Origin: Paraburkholderia rhizosphaerae
GTDB taxonomy: Bacteria; Pseudomonadota; Gammaproteobacteria; Burkholderiales; Burkholderiaceae
Assembly (NCBI RefSeq): GCF_004366595.1
Contig: NZ_SORE01000004.1
Coordinates: forward strand, 62,001 to 126,000
DNA: 64,000 nucleotides
Reading direction: 5' to 3'
The notes under the pieces are model-generated. The model was given only the letters and a program-made list of their open reading frames with translations. It was not told the origin of the DNA and searched no databases. Within the stretch, counting starts at the first letter, position 1; each line of letters begins with the position of its first letter. Below are positions 1-8,677 of the stretch, piece by piece. The position numbers and the translations under genes were made by a program.

Positions 1-93
1 GTTATGAGAGAAGTAGCCTTTATGATAGAAGAGCACGTTACGCCGACGTGCCAGTTCAAAGAATGCGCTGTCTTGATCGAGTAATTGAGACAT
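1..93 (-). CDS. SiaB-like protein, N-terminal fragment
   Basis: The first 31 codons of a minus-strand gene start at an ATG at 91-93 and run off the left edge of the window. The peptide begins MSQLLDQDSAFFELARRRN and continues through a VLFYHKGYF segment, which resembles the start of SiaB-type proteins. Members of that family sit next to SiaA phosphatases in SiaABC(D) pathways controlling aggregation and c-di-GMP output. The start lies 13 bases after the stop of the SpoIIE-type phosphatase gene on the same strand, so the two are probably co-transcribed. The assignment rests on a short fragment plus context. Confidence 0.55.
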   Translation of the reverse strand, partial: MSQLLDQDSAFFELARRRNVLFYHKGYFSHN

Positions 94-106
94 CTCAGTT
101 GGGTAG

Positions 107-1339
107 CTAAATGCGGGCACAGAATAGGGTGACGTCGTCGCGACGGCGCTGCGCGCCCTGCCATTCGGATAGCGAGCGCCGCAAGTTTTCGCAGATCGCC
201 GACGGCGCCTGCGCACGATGTTTGACAATCAGGTCAAGCGCGCGGCGCCGGCTGAAGGAAATATTTTTCGGGCCGCCGATCTGATCGATCAGACCGTCCG
301 TGCAAATGAAAATCAGGCTGCCGGGCTGTACCGCAACGGTGAGTGGTGTCCACGCATAGTTGGACAGGCTGTCGACGTAGCCGACCCCCATGCGGTCGCC
401 CGCGATCGTTTCGAAGTGGTCGGCGTCCGGCTGCAGGATATGCAGCGCGATCCTCGCACCGGCGAAATGCAGTTCGCTTTTAATCGCATCGAACCAGAAG
501 AACGCGGCGTCCAGGCCATCGTTCGATTGGGGCACTTCACCGGCGCGTTGCGCTTGCCCGAGCAAGCCCTTGACGTTGCGGTTCAGTGCCGCCAGCAGCG
601 CCGCAGGATCGCCCGGGCCGAGTTTTTCGAGCACCTGCGACAGCGACGCCGACGCGAGCAGCGTCATGAACGCGCCGGGCACACCGTGACCGGTGCAGTC
701 GGCAACCGCGCCGAACCAGCCCTGCGCAAACGCGGCGAAATGATAGAAGTCTCCGCCGACCACGTCGCGCGGCTCCCACACCATCGCGGCATCCGGCAGC
801 CTTTCAGAGAGTGTATCGCGCGATGCGCGCAGCATCGCGCGCTGGATCACGCTCGCATATTCGATGCTTTGCATGATCTGGCGGTTTTTCTCCGCCTGCA
901 TCTGCGCGACCGCGCTCATCAGTTGCAGGCCGCTGCCGAGTCCTGCGAAGCCGCCGTCGCGCGTCACGATAAAGCCATCCACCAGCGCCTTTTCGCCGGT
1001 TTCGACAGCCTTGAACGTCAGTGCCTCGATGCTCATACCCGCATCGACGATGAGCGGCTCCTTGTCCATAAACGCGATGCAGCTTTTTTTATCGTACAGC
1101 TCGCGATGGAAAGGCTTGCTCATTTGCGACAGAAAGATATCGCGATTGATCAGGCCAATTGGCCGATTCTCTTCAATCACAGCCAGGCTCGCGACATCGC
1201 CGCGTGATGAAAAAATTTCCATCACTAATGAGTTGGAGTCTTCAGCATCGACTGCTGGAACTTCCTGACATAAATCGCCGGCAGAATGGGGGTCGCCCTG
1301 CTTCGACGAACGGCGAAACCGCGAAAACGCTGGATGCAT
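107..1339 (-). CDS. SpoIIE/PP2C-family serine phosphatase with N-terminal CBS-like region (SiaA-like)
   Basis: This 410-residue protein is a predicted cytoplasmic PPM/PP2C-type phosphatase. The C-terminal half (from about residue 175) has the SpoIIE/RsbU fold signatures VVGGDFYHF, DCTGHGVPGAFMT and CTDGLIDQ, with the acidic metal-binding residues in place, and ends in RRRDDVTLFCARI. The N-terminal part (about 30-150) lacks membrane segments and reads like a CBS-type or ligand-sensing module (VIEENRPIGLINRDIFL). A helical linker (MQAEKNRQIMQSIEYASVIQ) joins the two, as in SpoIIE phosphatases behind sensor domains. The next gene downstream is a SiaB-like kinase fragment, so the likely job is dephosphorylating a SiaC/anti-sigma-antagonist-like partner lying beyond the window. 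The start is uncertain because no strong ribosome binding site precedes residue 1; internal methionines exist near residue 40. Confidence 0.8.
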   Translation of the reverse strand: MHPAFSRFRRSSKQGDPHSAGDLCQEVPAVDAEDSNSLVMEIFSSRGDVASLAVIEENRPIGLINRDIFLSQMSKPFHRELYDKKSCIAFMDKEPLIVDAGMSIEALTFKAVETGEKALVDGFIVTRDGGFAGLGSGLQLMSAVAQMQAEKNRQIMQSIEYASVIQRAMLRASRDTLSERLPDAAMVWEPRDVVGGDFYHFAAFAQGWFGAVADCTGHGVPGAFMTLLASASLSQVLEKLGPGDPAALLAALNRNVKGLLGQAQRAGEVPQSNDGLDAAFFWFDAIKSELHFAGARIALHILQPDADHFETIAGDRMGVGYVDSLSNYAWTPLTVAVQPGSLIFICTDGLIDQIGGPKNISFSRRRALDLIVKHRAQAPSAICENLRRSLSEWQGAQRRRDDVTLFCARI

Positions 1340-1760
1340 GGCAAACGAGCCGATGTGTGACTGGAAGCCAGCACGCTAATATTTCTCTATGTATTTTGCG
1401 TGACAGTTTCAACGAGTTCGTTCATTTATTAAATGCAAACGTTTCAATTTACGCCATCCGTAATGTGAAAAAATATGAATATATTCGAATGTCTCCGGCT
1501 ATATCGCGCAATAGAAATCAATGCAAACGTTTGCCGTTCCGGATTTAGCCGGATTAACCGGCCAAACATCGCGCAAATTCCATGCTGACGCGAATCTTCG
1601 TTTCGCCTCACGCGATGCACCGTCGGCATTCGACCATGGAGCGCCCTTCTTCCTCGACGGAACGTCGAACCCGGCACCGGCGCGGCGCCTGCGGGCTAAC
1701 GCGCGCTCCGTCGCGGCAGCGCTTATGATCACCATGGCATCCTTCCACCCATCCCCAGAG
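1340..1760. other. Divergent spacer between the phosphatase and hydrolase genes
   Basis: About 420 bases separate two divergently transcribed genes. The stretch around 1380-1510 is much more AT-rich than its surroundings, as expected for a promoter region. I see no convincing gene, repeat or clear -35/-10 pair. An open frame runs through 1521-1760 upstream of the hydrolase, but its codons look unlike protein. Confidence 0.4.
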
Positions 1761-2759
1761 ATGAACATGCCGATGTGCGAACCGATGTGGAAACGATTCG
1801 TCGCCGTGGCCGCCGCAGCCATCGCGCTAAGCCATGCGCCGTACTGTCCCGCGAAAGGAGCTGAGATGCCGCATACGAGCGAAGCACAGGTGCTCTATCA
1901 CACCGTCGATATCGATGGAGTAGCCGTGTTCTACCGCGAAGCCGGTCCGCGCAACGCGCCGACGCTCCTGCTGCTGCATGGCTTTCCGTCTTCGTCGCGA
2001 ATGTTCAATCCGCTCTTCCAGCGGCTCGCGAATCGCTACCATCTGATCGCCCCCGATTATCCCGGCTTCGGCAATAGCGCTGCGCCGCCTCCCGCAAAGT
2101 TCAACTACACGTTCGATCACCTCGCGCAGGTCGTCGACGCGTTCACCGTAAAGCTCGGCCTGTCGCACTACGTGCTGATGATGCAGGACTACGGCGGCCC
2201 GGTCGGATTCCGGCTCGCGCTTGCGCACCCGGAGCGGGTGGATGCGTTGATCATTCAGAACGCAGTCGCGCACGAGGACGGGCTCGGGCCATTGTGGAAC
2301 AAGCGCCGGGAATTCTGGGCAAATCGCGCAGCGAATGAAGCCGCGCTGCGCGAAAACCTGATTTCATTTAACGCAACGAAGCTTCGTCATCTCGGCTCGA
2401 GCCCGTATGTCGACCGTTACGATCCCGACCTGTGGATGGATGAGTTCGCGTTTCTGAGCCGGCCAGGCGAAGTCGATATTCAGAGCGACCTCTTTTACGA
2501 CTATCGAACGAACGTCGCGTCGTATCCGGCATGGCAAGCATGGTTAAAAAAGACCCAGCCGCGCACGCTGGTGCTATGGGGCAAGTACGATCCGTCGTTT
2601 CAGGTTGCCGAGGCGAACGCGTATCGGCGCGATCTGCCGGATGCGGACATTCATATCCTGGAGGCCGGTCATTTCGCGCTCGACGAACAGCCCGATCAGT
2701 GTGCGCGGCTGATCGACACGTTCATGCACCAGGTTATCGCGACGCGTCGCGCTTCGTAA
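1761..2759 (+). CDS. Alpha/beta hydrolase, haloalkane dehalogenase/epoxide hydrolase-like
   Basis: This is an alpha/beta-hydrolase fold enzyme with an aspartate nucleophile. The oxyanion loop is HGFPSSSRMF, the nucleophile elbow is MMQDYGGPVGF (Asp where serine hydrolases have Ser), the acid is probably in VLWGKYDPSF, and the catalytic His is in EAGHFALDE. Asp at the elbow is typical of haloalkane dehalogenases and epoxide hydrolases. Two starts are plausible. The ATG at 1761 gives a signal-peptide-like N-terminus (MWKRFVAVAAAAIALSHA, possible cleavage after AKGA), suggesting periplasmic export. The ATG at 1866 has a very good ribosome binding site (AAAGGAG, five bases upstream) and would give a cytoplasmic enzyme of about 297 residues. 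The gene stands alone. The substrate cannot be predicted. Confidence 0.8.
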   Translation: MNMPMCEPMWKRFVAVAAAAIALSHAPYCPAKGAEMPHTSEAQVLYHTVDIDGVAVFYREAGPRNAPTLLLLHGFPSSSRMFNPLFQRLANRYHLIAPDYPGFGNSAAPPPAKFNYTFDHLAQVVDAFTVKLGLSHYVLMMQDYGGPVGFRLALAHPERVDALIIQNAVAHEDGLGPLWNKRREFWANRAANEAALRENLISFNATKLRHLGSSPYVDRYDPDLWMDEFAFLSRPGEVDIQSDLFYDYRTNVASYPAWQAWLKKTQPRTLVLWGKYDPSFQVAEANAYRRDLPDADIHILEAGHFALDEQPDQCARLIDTFMHQVIATRRAS

Positions 2760-2848
2760 CGCGTTTGGTTTGCACGGCCGCACCGCCCGCCGAACGAGGT
2801 GGCGCGTGCCGCTTTCCTGTAACCGGTAATCGGTCTTGCCGGTGGTAA

Positions 2849-3232
2849 TCAGACCGCGAAATCGATCGTGCCGCGCTTGTGCGACGATGTGTCCGACTGC
2901 GTACCAGTCTGCGTGCCCGTTTGCTGCATTTGCGTCAGTTGCATCGACTGGTTTTGCTGCTGCATCTGCGCCTGCATTTCCTTCTTCATCAATTCGTGGA
3001 TCTTCTCTTCGATTTTCGCGCGTTCCTGCGGCGTCATCTGCGCATACTCCTGCGGTGTGATGCCCAATTGCGCAAGAATCGAGTTGAACATGCCCTGGCC
3101 GGGGTTGCTGCCCGTGTAGTCGTTCAGTTGCGCCAGCACGTCCTGGAACGACGGCCCGTCGTTGCGCCCGGCGACGCCGGACGACACAGGATGACTGGCC
3201 AGCGACGCGGCTGCGTTATCGCGAATCTGCAT
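2849..3232 (-). CDS. Hypothetical Gln/Met-rich protein
   Basis: I do not recognise a family for this 127-residue protein. The middle is probably helical (ITPQEYAQMTPQERAKIEEK). A low-complexity segment rich in Gln, Met and Thr follows (MQAQMQQQNQSMQLTQMQQ, then TGTQTGTQ), and the chain ends HKRGTIDFAV. There is no signal peptide or membrane segment. An AAGGAG ribosome binding site lies about 12 bases before the ATG at 3230-3232. Gene-like codon use and the ribosome binding site argue it is real. It stands alone between the hydrolase gene and the VOC protein gene. Confidence 0.65.
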   Translation of the reverse strand: MQIRDNAAASLASHPVSSGVAGRNDGPSFQDVLAQLNDYTGSNPGQGMFNSILAQLGITPQEYAQMTPQERAKIEEKIHELMKKEMQAQMQQQNQSMQLTQMQQTGTQTGTQSDTSSHKRGTIDFAV

Positions 3233-3441
3233 GACAGTGACTCTCCTTCGAGCGGCTGCTCAGATGGGTATTCATCGGGTAGACAGGCAAGCCGGCGCGG
3301 CCGGCTCCAGCATCGAGAATACGACTGGCCGCCGCATTCGAAAGCCCCGATAACGCGGCCGATTTGCCCGCACTTTTTCAATTACCCGAGCAGCGTTCCC
3401 TATGTTGATCACGCTCACGCCATCGCACTAAATGCCACGTG

Positions 3442-3879
3442 TCACTTCGCAAACAGCGACGCCATATTGGCAAATGCCTTGATCTCGACCGCGTTTCCCG
3501 ACGGGTCGAGGAAAAACATCGTCGCCTGCTCGCCGACTTCACCCTTGAAGCGAATATGCGGTTCGATAACGAATTTCGTGCCCGCCCCCTTCAGTTTGTC
3601 CGCGAGCGCGTCCCATTGCTGCATCGACAGCACCACGCCGAAATGGCGCACCGGCACCGCATCGCCATCGACCGCGTTGGTCGCGCGGTGACCCGCTTCA
3701 TCGGGCGACAGATGCGCGACGATCTGATGGCCATAGAAATTGAAATCGACCCACTCGGGCGAACTGCGGCCTTCCGGGCAGCCTAGCAAGTCGCCGTAAA
3801 ACGCGCGCGCGGCCGCGAGGCTATGAACTGGAAACGCGAGATGGAATGGCGGCATCGCGCCTTGCGTCGTATCGGTCAT
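3442..3879 (-). CDS. VOC (glyoxalase/bleomycin resistance) family protein
   Basis: This protein of about 145 residues is a single-subunit member of the vicinal oxygen chelate superfamily. It shows the typical paired beta-alpha-beta-beta-beta modules: PPFHLAFPVHSLAAARAFY at the N-terminus, the metal-side His of the HLAF strand, RHFGVVL at the start of the second half, and FFLDPSGNAVEIKAF as the C-terminal strand with the metal-binding Glu. The start MTDTTQ was chosen because everything upstream in the open frame looks non-coding. The gene is divergent from a LysR regulator with a 145-base spacer, the classical arrangement of a LysR-controlled target. Its substrate (metalloenzyme, dioxygenase or resistance role) is not evident. 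Confidence 0.85.
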   Translation of the reverse strand: MTDTTQGAMPPFHLAFPVHSLAAARAFYGDLLGCPEGRSSPEWVDFNFYGHQIVAHLSPDEAGHRATNAVDGDAVPVRHFGVVLSMQQWDALADKLKGAGTKFVIEPHIRFKGEVGEQATMFFLDPSGNAVEIKAFANMASLFAK

Positions 3880-3974
3880 GGGAGTCTCTGTGGGTCGTGG
3901 ATGAACAAACAGCGAATACCGGCAGGCAACCCGGGATTTGAACCGTAGTCTACTGACAAACAAAATTGGTTGAA

Positions 3975-3991
3975 AGCGATATGATTTCGCT
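3975..3991. promoter_or_regulatory. Candidate LysR operator dyad
   Basis: The 145-base spacer between the VOC and LysR genes holds an AGCGA-N7-TCGCT inverted repeat. It lies 33 bases upstream of the LysR start and about 96 bases upstream of the VOC start. This spacing and symmetry fit a LysR recognition site (T-N11-A type), but five base pairs of symmetry could arise by chance. Confidence 0.35.
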
Positions 3992-4024
3992 CTCAGCCTC
4001 AAAAATATTGATGAATCGAACCCC

Positions 4025-4909
4025 ATGCTCCGCGAACTCTCCACCCTTGTCGCCGTCGCGCGGCACCGCACATTTGCCGCGGCCGGCGAACAGATCGGCC
4101 TCACCCAGTCGGCCGTCAGCGCGCAGATGCAGCGGCTCGAAAGCAGCCTCGGCCATGCGCTGTTCGACCGCACCGGGCGCTCCGCGACGCTGAACGACGC
4201 GGGCCGCGAAACGCTCGCGCTTGCCGAAGAAATCCTTGCGCTGCTCGCGCGCCTTGGCGATCGCGGCGCAACGCACAAAGCGGCGGGCGAAGTCAGCATC
4301 GGCGCGATCGCATCGGCGCAGACGTCGTTTCTCGCGGATGCGCTGGCCGCATTCCGCGCCGAATGGACCAGCTGGAAAGTGCGTGTCGTGCCGGGTGTGT
4401 CGCTTGCGTTGCTTGGCCAGGTCGATGCGGGCGAACTCGATTTCGCGGTGCTGATCAAGCCGCCGTTTGCACTGCCCGCGGAACTCGATAGCCAGACGCT
4501 CGTGAAGGAACCGTTCGTGTTGCTCGCCCCGGCCGCTTACGCACGCGCCGCATGGCGCGACGCGCTGGCGGCGCTGCCGTTTATCCGCTATGACCGCCGC
4601 TCGTTCGGCGGTGGGCAGGTCGACCGGTTTCTGCGGCGCATGCGTATCGAAGTCGACGACGCAATCGAACTCGACGAATTGCCCGGTATCGTGCGACTCG
4701 TCGCGCGAGGCCTGGGCGTCGCGCTGCTGCCGCTCACCGTGGGGCTCGGCAAATTGCCGAAATCCGTCGTGCCGCTGTCGCTCGGCGACGATACGTTCGA
4801 TCGCGAGATCGTGCTGGTCGAGCGCCGGTGCCGCGAAGTGCCGTCCGCGGTGCGCAAGCTTGCGCAATGCGTGGCCGATGCGGCAAGCACGGCCGCGCAG
4901 CATGCTTGA
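4025..4909 (+). CDS. LysR-family transcriptional regulator
   Basis: This 294-residue regulator has the standard LysR layout. The N-terminal winged helix-turn-helix includes LSTLVAVARHRTFAAAGEQI, the recognition helix QSAVSAQMQRLESSLG and the wing ALFDRTGR. A linker helix and a periplasmic-binding-protein-like effector domain follow from about residue 90. Its length is normal for the family. It is transcribed away from the VOC-protein gene and probably activates that gene in response to a small molecule, and may repress itself. No strong ribosome binding site precedes the ATG, but the next in-frame methionine would already delete the DNA-binding helix. Confidence 0.9.
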   Translation: MLRELSTLVAVARHRTFAAAGEQIGLTQSAVSAQMQRLESSLGHALFDRTGRSATLNDAGRETLALAEEILALLARLGDRGATHKAAGEVSIGAIASAQTSFLADALAAFRAEWTSWKVRVVPGVSLALLGQVDAGELDFAVLIKPPFALPAELDSQTLVKEPFVLLAPAAYARAAWRDALAALPFIRYDRRSFGGGQVDRFLRRMRIEVDDAIELDELPGIVRLVARGLGVALLPLTVGLGKLPKSVVPLSLGDDTFDREIVLVERRCREVPSAVRKLAQCVADAASTAAQHA

Positions 4910-5025
4910 GCACGGTAAGCGTGGCGTGCATACGCAAGCGGGCATGCACGCCGCGCGCAACACGCGGACCGCGTCGCGCGTGCGCGCCCGCTTCGCGATA
5001 CCGCGCCGGCACGACACCATGCCAG

Positions 5026-6774
5026 TCAATCCTGGCCGCGCGGCACCGTGGCCACCACCTTCGGCGCACGCAGAAAGTCGAAATCGCAACCGTCGTCGGC
5101 TTGCATGATCGTCTCGAGAAATAGCTTGCGGTAGCCGCGCGCATCGGGGTCGGCTTCGCGCGGCGGCAATGCGGCAAGCCGCGCGGCGATCTCATCGTCG
5201 GATAGCAGCAGTTCGATCGAACGCTGTTGCACCGAAAGCCGAACCCGGTCGCCATTGCGCACGATCGCAAGCGGCCCGCCGATCGCCGCTTCCGGCGTGA
5301 CATGCAACACGATCGTGCCGGCCGCGGTGCCGCTCATGCGGCCGTCCGAGATGCGCACCATGTCTTTCACGCCCTCCCGTGCGAGCTTGCGCGGAATCGG
5401 TATGTAGCCGGCCTCCGGCATGCCCGGCGCGCCGACCGGTCCGATCCGCTTCAACACCAGCACGTCGTGCGCGGTCACATCGAGCGCGGGGTCGTCGATG
5501 CGGCGCGCGAGGTCTTGCGCGTCTTCGAATACGACCGCGCGGCCCTCATGCTCCATCAACTGCGCATTCGCCGCGGACTGCTTGATGATCGCTCCGCCTG
5601 GCGCAAGATTGCCGCGCAGCACCGCGATACCGCCTTGCGGATAGACCGGTTTCGCGATCGGACGCACGACCTCCTGTTTGAAGCCCGGCGGCGCCGCGTC
5701 GAGCTCTTCGCCCAGCGTGCGGCCGGTGACCGTCAACGCGTCGAGGTGCAGCAGATGTTTCATCTCACGCATCACGGTGACGAGGCCGCCCGCTCGATGC
5801 AGATCTTCCATGTAGTGCTGCCCCGACGGTTTGAGATCGACGAGGACCGGTGTCTCGCGCGCCATCCGGTCGAGCGAATCGAGGTCGATCCGGATACCGA
5901 GGCGGCCGGCGATAGCGGTCAGATGGATGATGCCGTTCGTCGAGCCGCCAATTGCGAGTAACACGCGCAACGCGTTTTCGATCGCCTTTGGCGTGATGAT
6001 TTTCGCGGGGGTGAGATTCGCGCCGATCATCGCGACAGCTTGCGTACCGGTACGCTCCGCAACGCGGATCCGGTCCGCGCTCACCGCGGGCGGCGATGCG
6101 CCGCCCGGCAGCATGATGCCCATCGCCTCGGCAATGCACGCCATCGTGCTGGCCGTGCCCATCACCGAGCAGGTGCCGACTGTCGCGACCAGTTGCGTGT
6201 TGACTGCGTCGATCTCCGCGTCGTCGATCTGGTCGCCACGAAAGCTCGCCCAGAAGCGGCGGCAGTCCGTGCATGCGCCGACCCGCTCGCCGCGATGCGA
6301 ACCGGTCAGCATCGCGCCGGTGACGAGCTGGATGGCGGGCACACCGGCGGCCGCCGCGCCCATCAGCTGCGCCGGCACGGTCTTGTCGCATCCGCCGATC
6401 AGCACGACCGCGTCCATAGGCTGCGCGCGGATCATTTCCTCGGTGTCCATCGACATCAGATTGCGAAGATACATGCTCGTCGGATGCGAGAAGCTTTCGG
6501 CAATCGAGATGGTCGGAAATTCGACCGGCAAGCCGCCCGCAAGCTGCACGCCGCGCTTGATCGCGTCGATCAGTTGCGGCGCATTGCCGTGGCATGGGTT
6601 GTATGCGCTGCCGGTATTCGCAATGGCGACGATCGGCCGCGACAGCGCGTCGTCGGTGTAGCCTGCGCCCTTGATGAAAGCGCGCCGCAAGAATAGTGAA
6701 AAACCTTCGTCGCCGTAATTCGTCAAGCCCTTGCGCAAGCCTCTCCTTGCGCCATCGTCTGCGTTGTCAGCCAT
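5026..6774 (-). CDS. IlvD/Edd-family dehydratase (sugar-acid or dihydroxy-acid dehydratase)
   Basis: This 582-residue Fe-S dehydratase carries the family cluster ligands in IGGCDKT, GACTDCRRFWA and TCSVMGTASTMACIAEA, and the late DGRMSGTA motif. The length fits the sugar-acid dehydratase branch (L-arabonate, D-xylonate or galactarate type), whose members carry the same cysteine motifs as dihydroxyacid dehydratase. The gene stands apart from ilv genes, so a catabolic role (dehydrating an aldonic acid to a 2-keto-3-deoxy acid) is more likely than branched-chain amino acid synthesis. I chose the start MADNADD at 6774; the longer frame reaches into codons that look non-coding. No neighbouring sugar transporter or aldolase supports a specific substrate. 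Confidence 0.85.
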   Translation of the reverse strand: MADNADDGARRGLRKGLTNYGDEGFSLFLRRAFIKGAGYTDDALSRPIVAIANTGSAYNPCHGNAPQLIDAIKRGVQLAGGLPVEFPTISIAESFSHPTSMYLRNLMSMDTEEMIRAQPMDAVVLIGGCDKTVPAQLMGAAAAGVPAIQLVTGAMLTGSHRGERVGACTDCRRFWASFRGDQIDDAEIDAVNTQLVATVGTCSVMGTASTMACIAEAMGIMLPGGASPPAVSADRIRVAERTGTQAVAMIGANLTPAKIITPKAIENALRVLLAIGGSTNGIIHLTAIAGRLGIRIDLDSLDRMARETPVLVDLKPSGQHYMEDLHRAGGLVTVMREMKHLLHLDALTVTGRTLGEELDAAPPGFKQEVVRPIAKPVYPQGGIAVLRGNLAPGGAIIKQSAANAQLMEHEGRAVVFEDAQDLARRIDDPALDVTAHDVLVLKRIGPVGAPGMPEAGYIPIPRKLAREGVKDMVRISDGRMSGTAAGTIVLHVTPEAAIGGPLAIVRNGDRVRLSVQQRSIELLLSDDEIAARLAALPPREADPDARGYRKLFLETIMQADDGCDFDFLRAPKVVATVPRGQD

Positions 6775-6931
6775 GTGATGTCCTCGATCGGATGATGCCG
6801 ACAGAGTATCAATAATATTGGCGCATCGGGTCGGACGCGCGCAGGTCGACGTCCATCCGGACCACGGCACGTCCTGGCGTACGGCGAGAATTTTCTGCTC
6901 GAAAGCGGTCGGTGAAATTCGTCGAAGCCGT

Positions 6932-8062
6932 TCAGCGACGCGGCGCGATACGCCGGCGGATCCACTCGGCAAACGCTTCGTCTTCGATCCGGTAGTCGCC
7001 GACCGCAAGCCGCGTCACCACGTTTTGCGCCTGCAAGCGACGCAACGCCTGCGCGGCGGTGTTCTTCGTCGCGACCCTGCCGAGCATCTGCGTCAAACGT
7101 TTGACGCCCGCGGCGCTATGGATGTCCGTCTCGCCGCGTGCCAACTGCGCGATCACGATCTGATCGGCAGTTTTCATCGCGGTCCATTGCTTGAGAAAAT
7201 TTTCATCGGAAAACACCGAGGCCTTCGTATGCGAGAGTGCCGCCTCGTCACCGTCGAGCTGGTAAAGCATGTACCGCTCGACGAAACGTTTGAAAAATTC
7301 CGGCGTGCGGTGCAGTTCTTCAAAAGCATGCCTTCCCTGCTCGAGCGTCAACCGGTAGCGCGCCATTCTGTTCAGCAGCTTGATGGTGAACGCAACGAAC
7401 TCGTCTCCAAGCAGCGGAAACGGTTCGAGCGCTGCCCAGTTGTAGAAGGGCTCGGACGCACGCGCAAACATCTCACGCAAGGTGGTTTCCGAACTGCCCG
7501 CGAAAATGACCTTGATACGGTCTTTGCGGACGTCGAGCGCCGCGCGCAACGCATGCGCGAATTCGGCATGCTCCGCGCGCGCGAGCACCTGCGCTTCGTC
7601 AATCACCAGCAGCAGCGGCTTCTTCTGCCGATCCAGTTGCCTGAGCACTTCACGCAGCGCCACGCCAGGGTCCACTTCGGGCGCCGACAGTTCCGCTTCG
7701 AGCGCGCCTTCGATACCACCCGGGATTTTCGCACTGGCCTTGACCTTGCGCACAGGCGTGCCCAGCTTCGCAAGTACGGCCCGGATACCCTGCGGTTCCA
7801 GTGCCTCGGCAAGTGACGACACGAGTGCCGACGCGGGAGACGAACGGCTGTCCCAGAAGTTCGTATAGGCCGCCAGGTAGCCACGCTGCTGCGCCGCTGG
7901 CAGCAGATCTCGCCGCAAGAATTCCGTTTTGCCCATGCGCCTTCGAGCAAACAGCCCTCTTGCGGACGACAGCTTCAGGTCGAACGCGTTTAGATAGGCA
8001 TCGGCCAGTTCCGGCCGGACGAAATGCCACGGGTCCGGCTGGAGAGTTTCATGGAGTTTCAT
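6932..8062 (-). CDS. AAA/STAND-like ATP-binding protein
   Basis: This protein of about 376 residues has a P-loop ATPase core near its N-terminus. The Walker A-like FARRRMGKTEFLRRDL matches the xxRRxGKT pattern of the archaeal-type ATPase_2 group, and Walker B is LLLVIDEAQ. FAGSSETTLREMF is the likely sensor region. The last third has a winged-helix look (DQIVIAQLARG; NTAAQALRRLQAQNVVTRL). Such proteins act as regulators or as toxin- or defence-related switches, but no partner is visible. The ATG at 8060-8062 was chosen; the codon before it is TTG. The nearest gene upstream on the same strand is a short H-NS-like protein. Confidence 0.75.
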   Translation of the reverse strand: MKLHETLQPDPWHFVRPELADAYLNAFDLKLSSARGLFARRRMGKTEFLRRDLLPAAQQRGYLAAYTNFWDSRSSPASALVSSLAEALEPQGIRAVLAKLGTPVRKVKASAKIPGGIEGALEAELSAPEVDPGVALREVLRQLDRQKKPLLLVIDEAQVLARAEHAEFAHALRAALDVRKDRIKVIFAGSSETTLREMFARASEPFYNWAALEPFPLLGDEFVAFTIKLLNRMARYRLTLEQGRHAFEELHRTPEFFKRFVERYMLYQLDGDEAALSHTKASVFSDENFLKQWTAMKTADQIVIAQLARGETDIHSAAGVKRLTQMLGRVATKNTAAQALRRLQAQNVVTRLAVGDYRIEDEAFAEWIRRRIAPRR

Positions 8063-8217
8063 CAAAAATGAGAAGTTTCAAAATCGATGATACCGGATGA
8101 TACCGGCGCGGGAAGCTTCAGTAAATGAACGGGCGCGTAGCTCCCACGGGCTCCATGGAACGGAACAAGGCACGGGGTGATGTACGACGGTCGATCGCAC
8201 GCCATGGACGGCAAATG

Positions 8218-8532
8218 CTAGCCGAAAAGGTCCATCTGTCGGGGAGCCCCGCTGGCTTCCTGCGCGCCGCCACCCTGCGCAATTGGCTTCGCTTCGATGC
8301 GGAAAAAATCCGGGTCCACGCCCGCATGTTTGGCCGCCTGTAACCAGCCCGGCATCGACCCCTGGCCGTTCCACTCGTTACCGCGCGCGTCGCGGTACAA
8401 CGGCGGATGACGCCGATCGTGCTCGATCGATGCGGCCAGCGCGTCGATCGTGATGCCGAATTCTTCCATTCGGCGGCGGATCCAGATGATCAGGCGGTCG
8501 CGAGCCTCGCCGTCTGCAATTCTTGTCTTCAT
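8218..8532 (-). CDS. Short H-NS-family DNA-binding protein
   Basis: This protein of about 104 residues ends with the H-NS-type DNA-binding module. The YRDARGNEWNGQGSMPGWL stretch matches the family pattern of Y-[RK]-D, a W-[ST/N]-G-x-G core and a following PxW. A linker region (RDRLIIWIRRRMEEFGIT, then the recognisable segment before it) precedes it. The long N-terminal coiled coil that H-NS uses for dimer and filament formation is missing or reduced to about 30 residues. The start MKTRIADGE was preferred over a longer one at 8577. By family analogy it binds AT-rich DNA or modulates full-length H-NS proteins. The SD is unclear. Confidence 0.7.
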   Translation of the reverse strand: MKTRIADGEARDRLIIWIRRRMEEFGITIDALAASIEHDRRHPPLYRDARGNEWNGQGSMPGWLQAAKHAGVDPDFFRIEAKPIAQGGGAQEASGAPRQMDLFG

Positions 8533-8677
8533 ATGTGCGACATCGTGGTTATTTCCGCTCGAGTATAACGGGCACAACGGTCTCCCCGTCCGTGAGGACG
8601 CTCACGAAGTGCAAAAAACGCCCGTTTTATCGCGCCGACGCTGTATATGTCTTTCGATTTCACCGGCCAAGCCGCGC

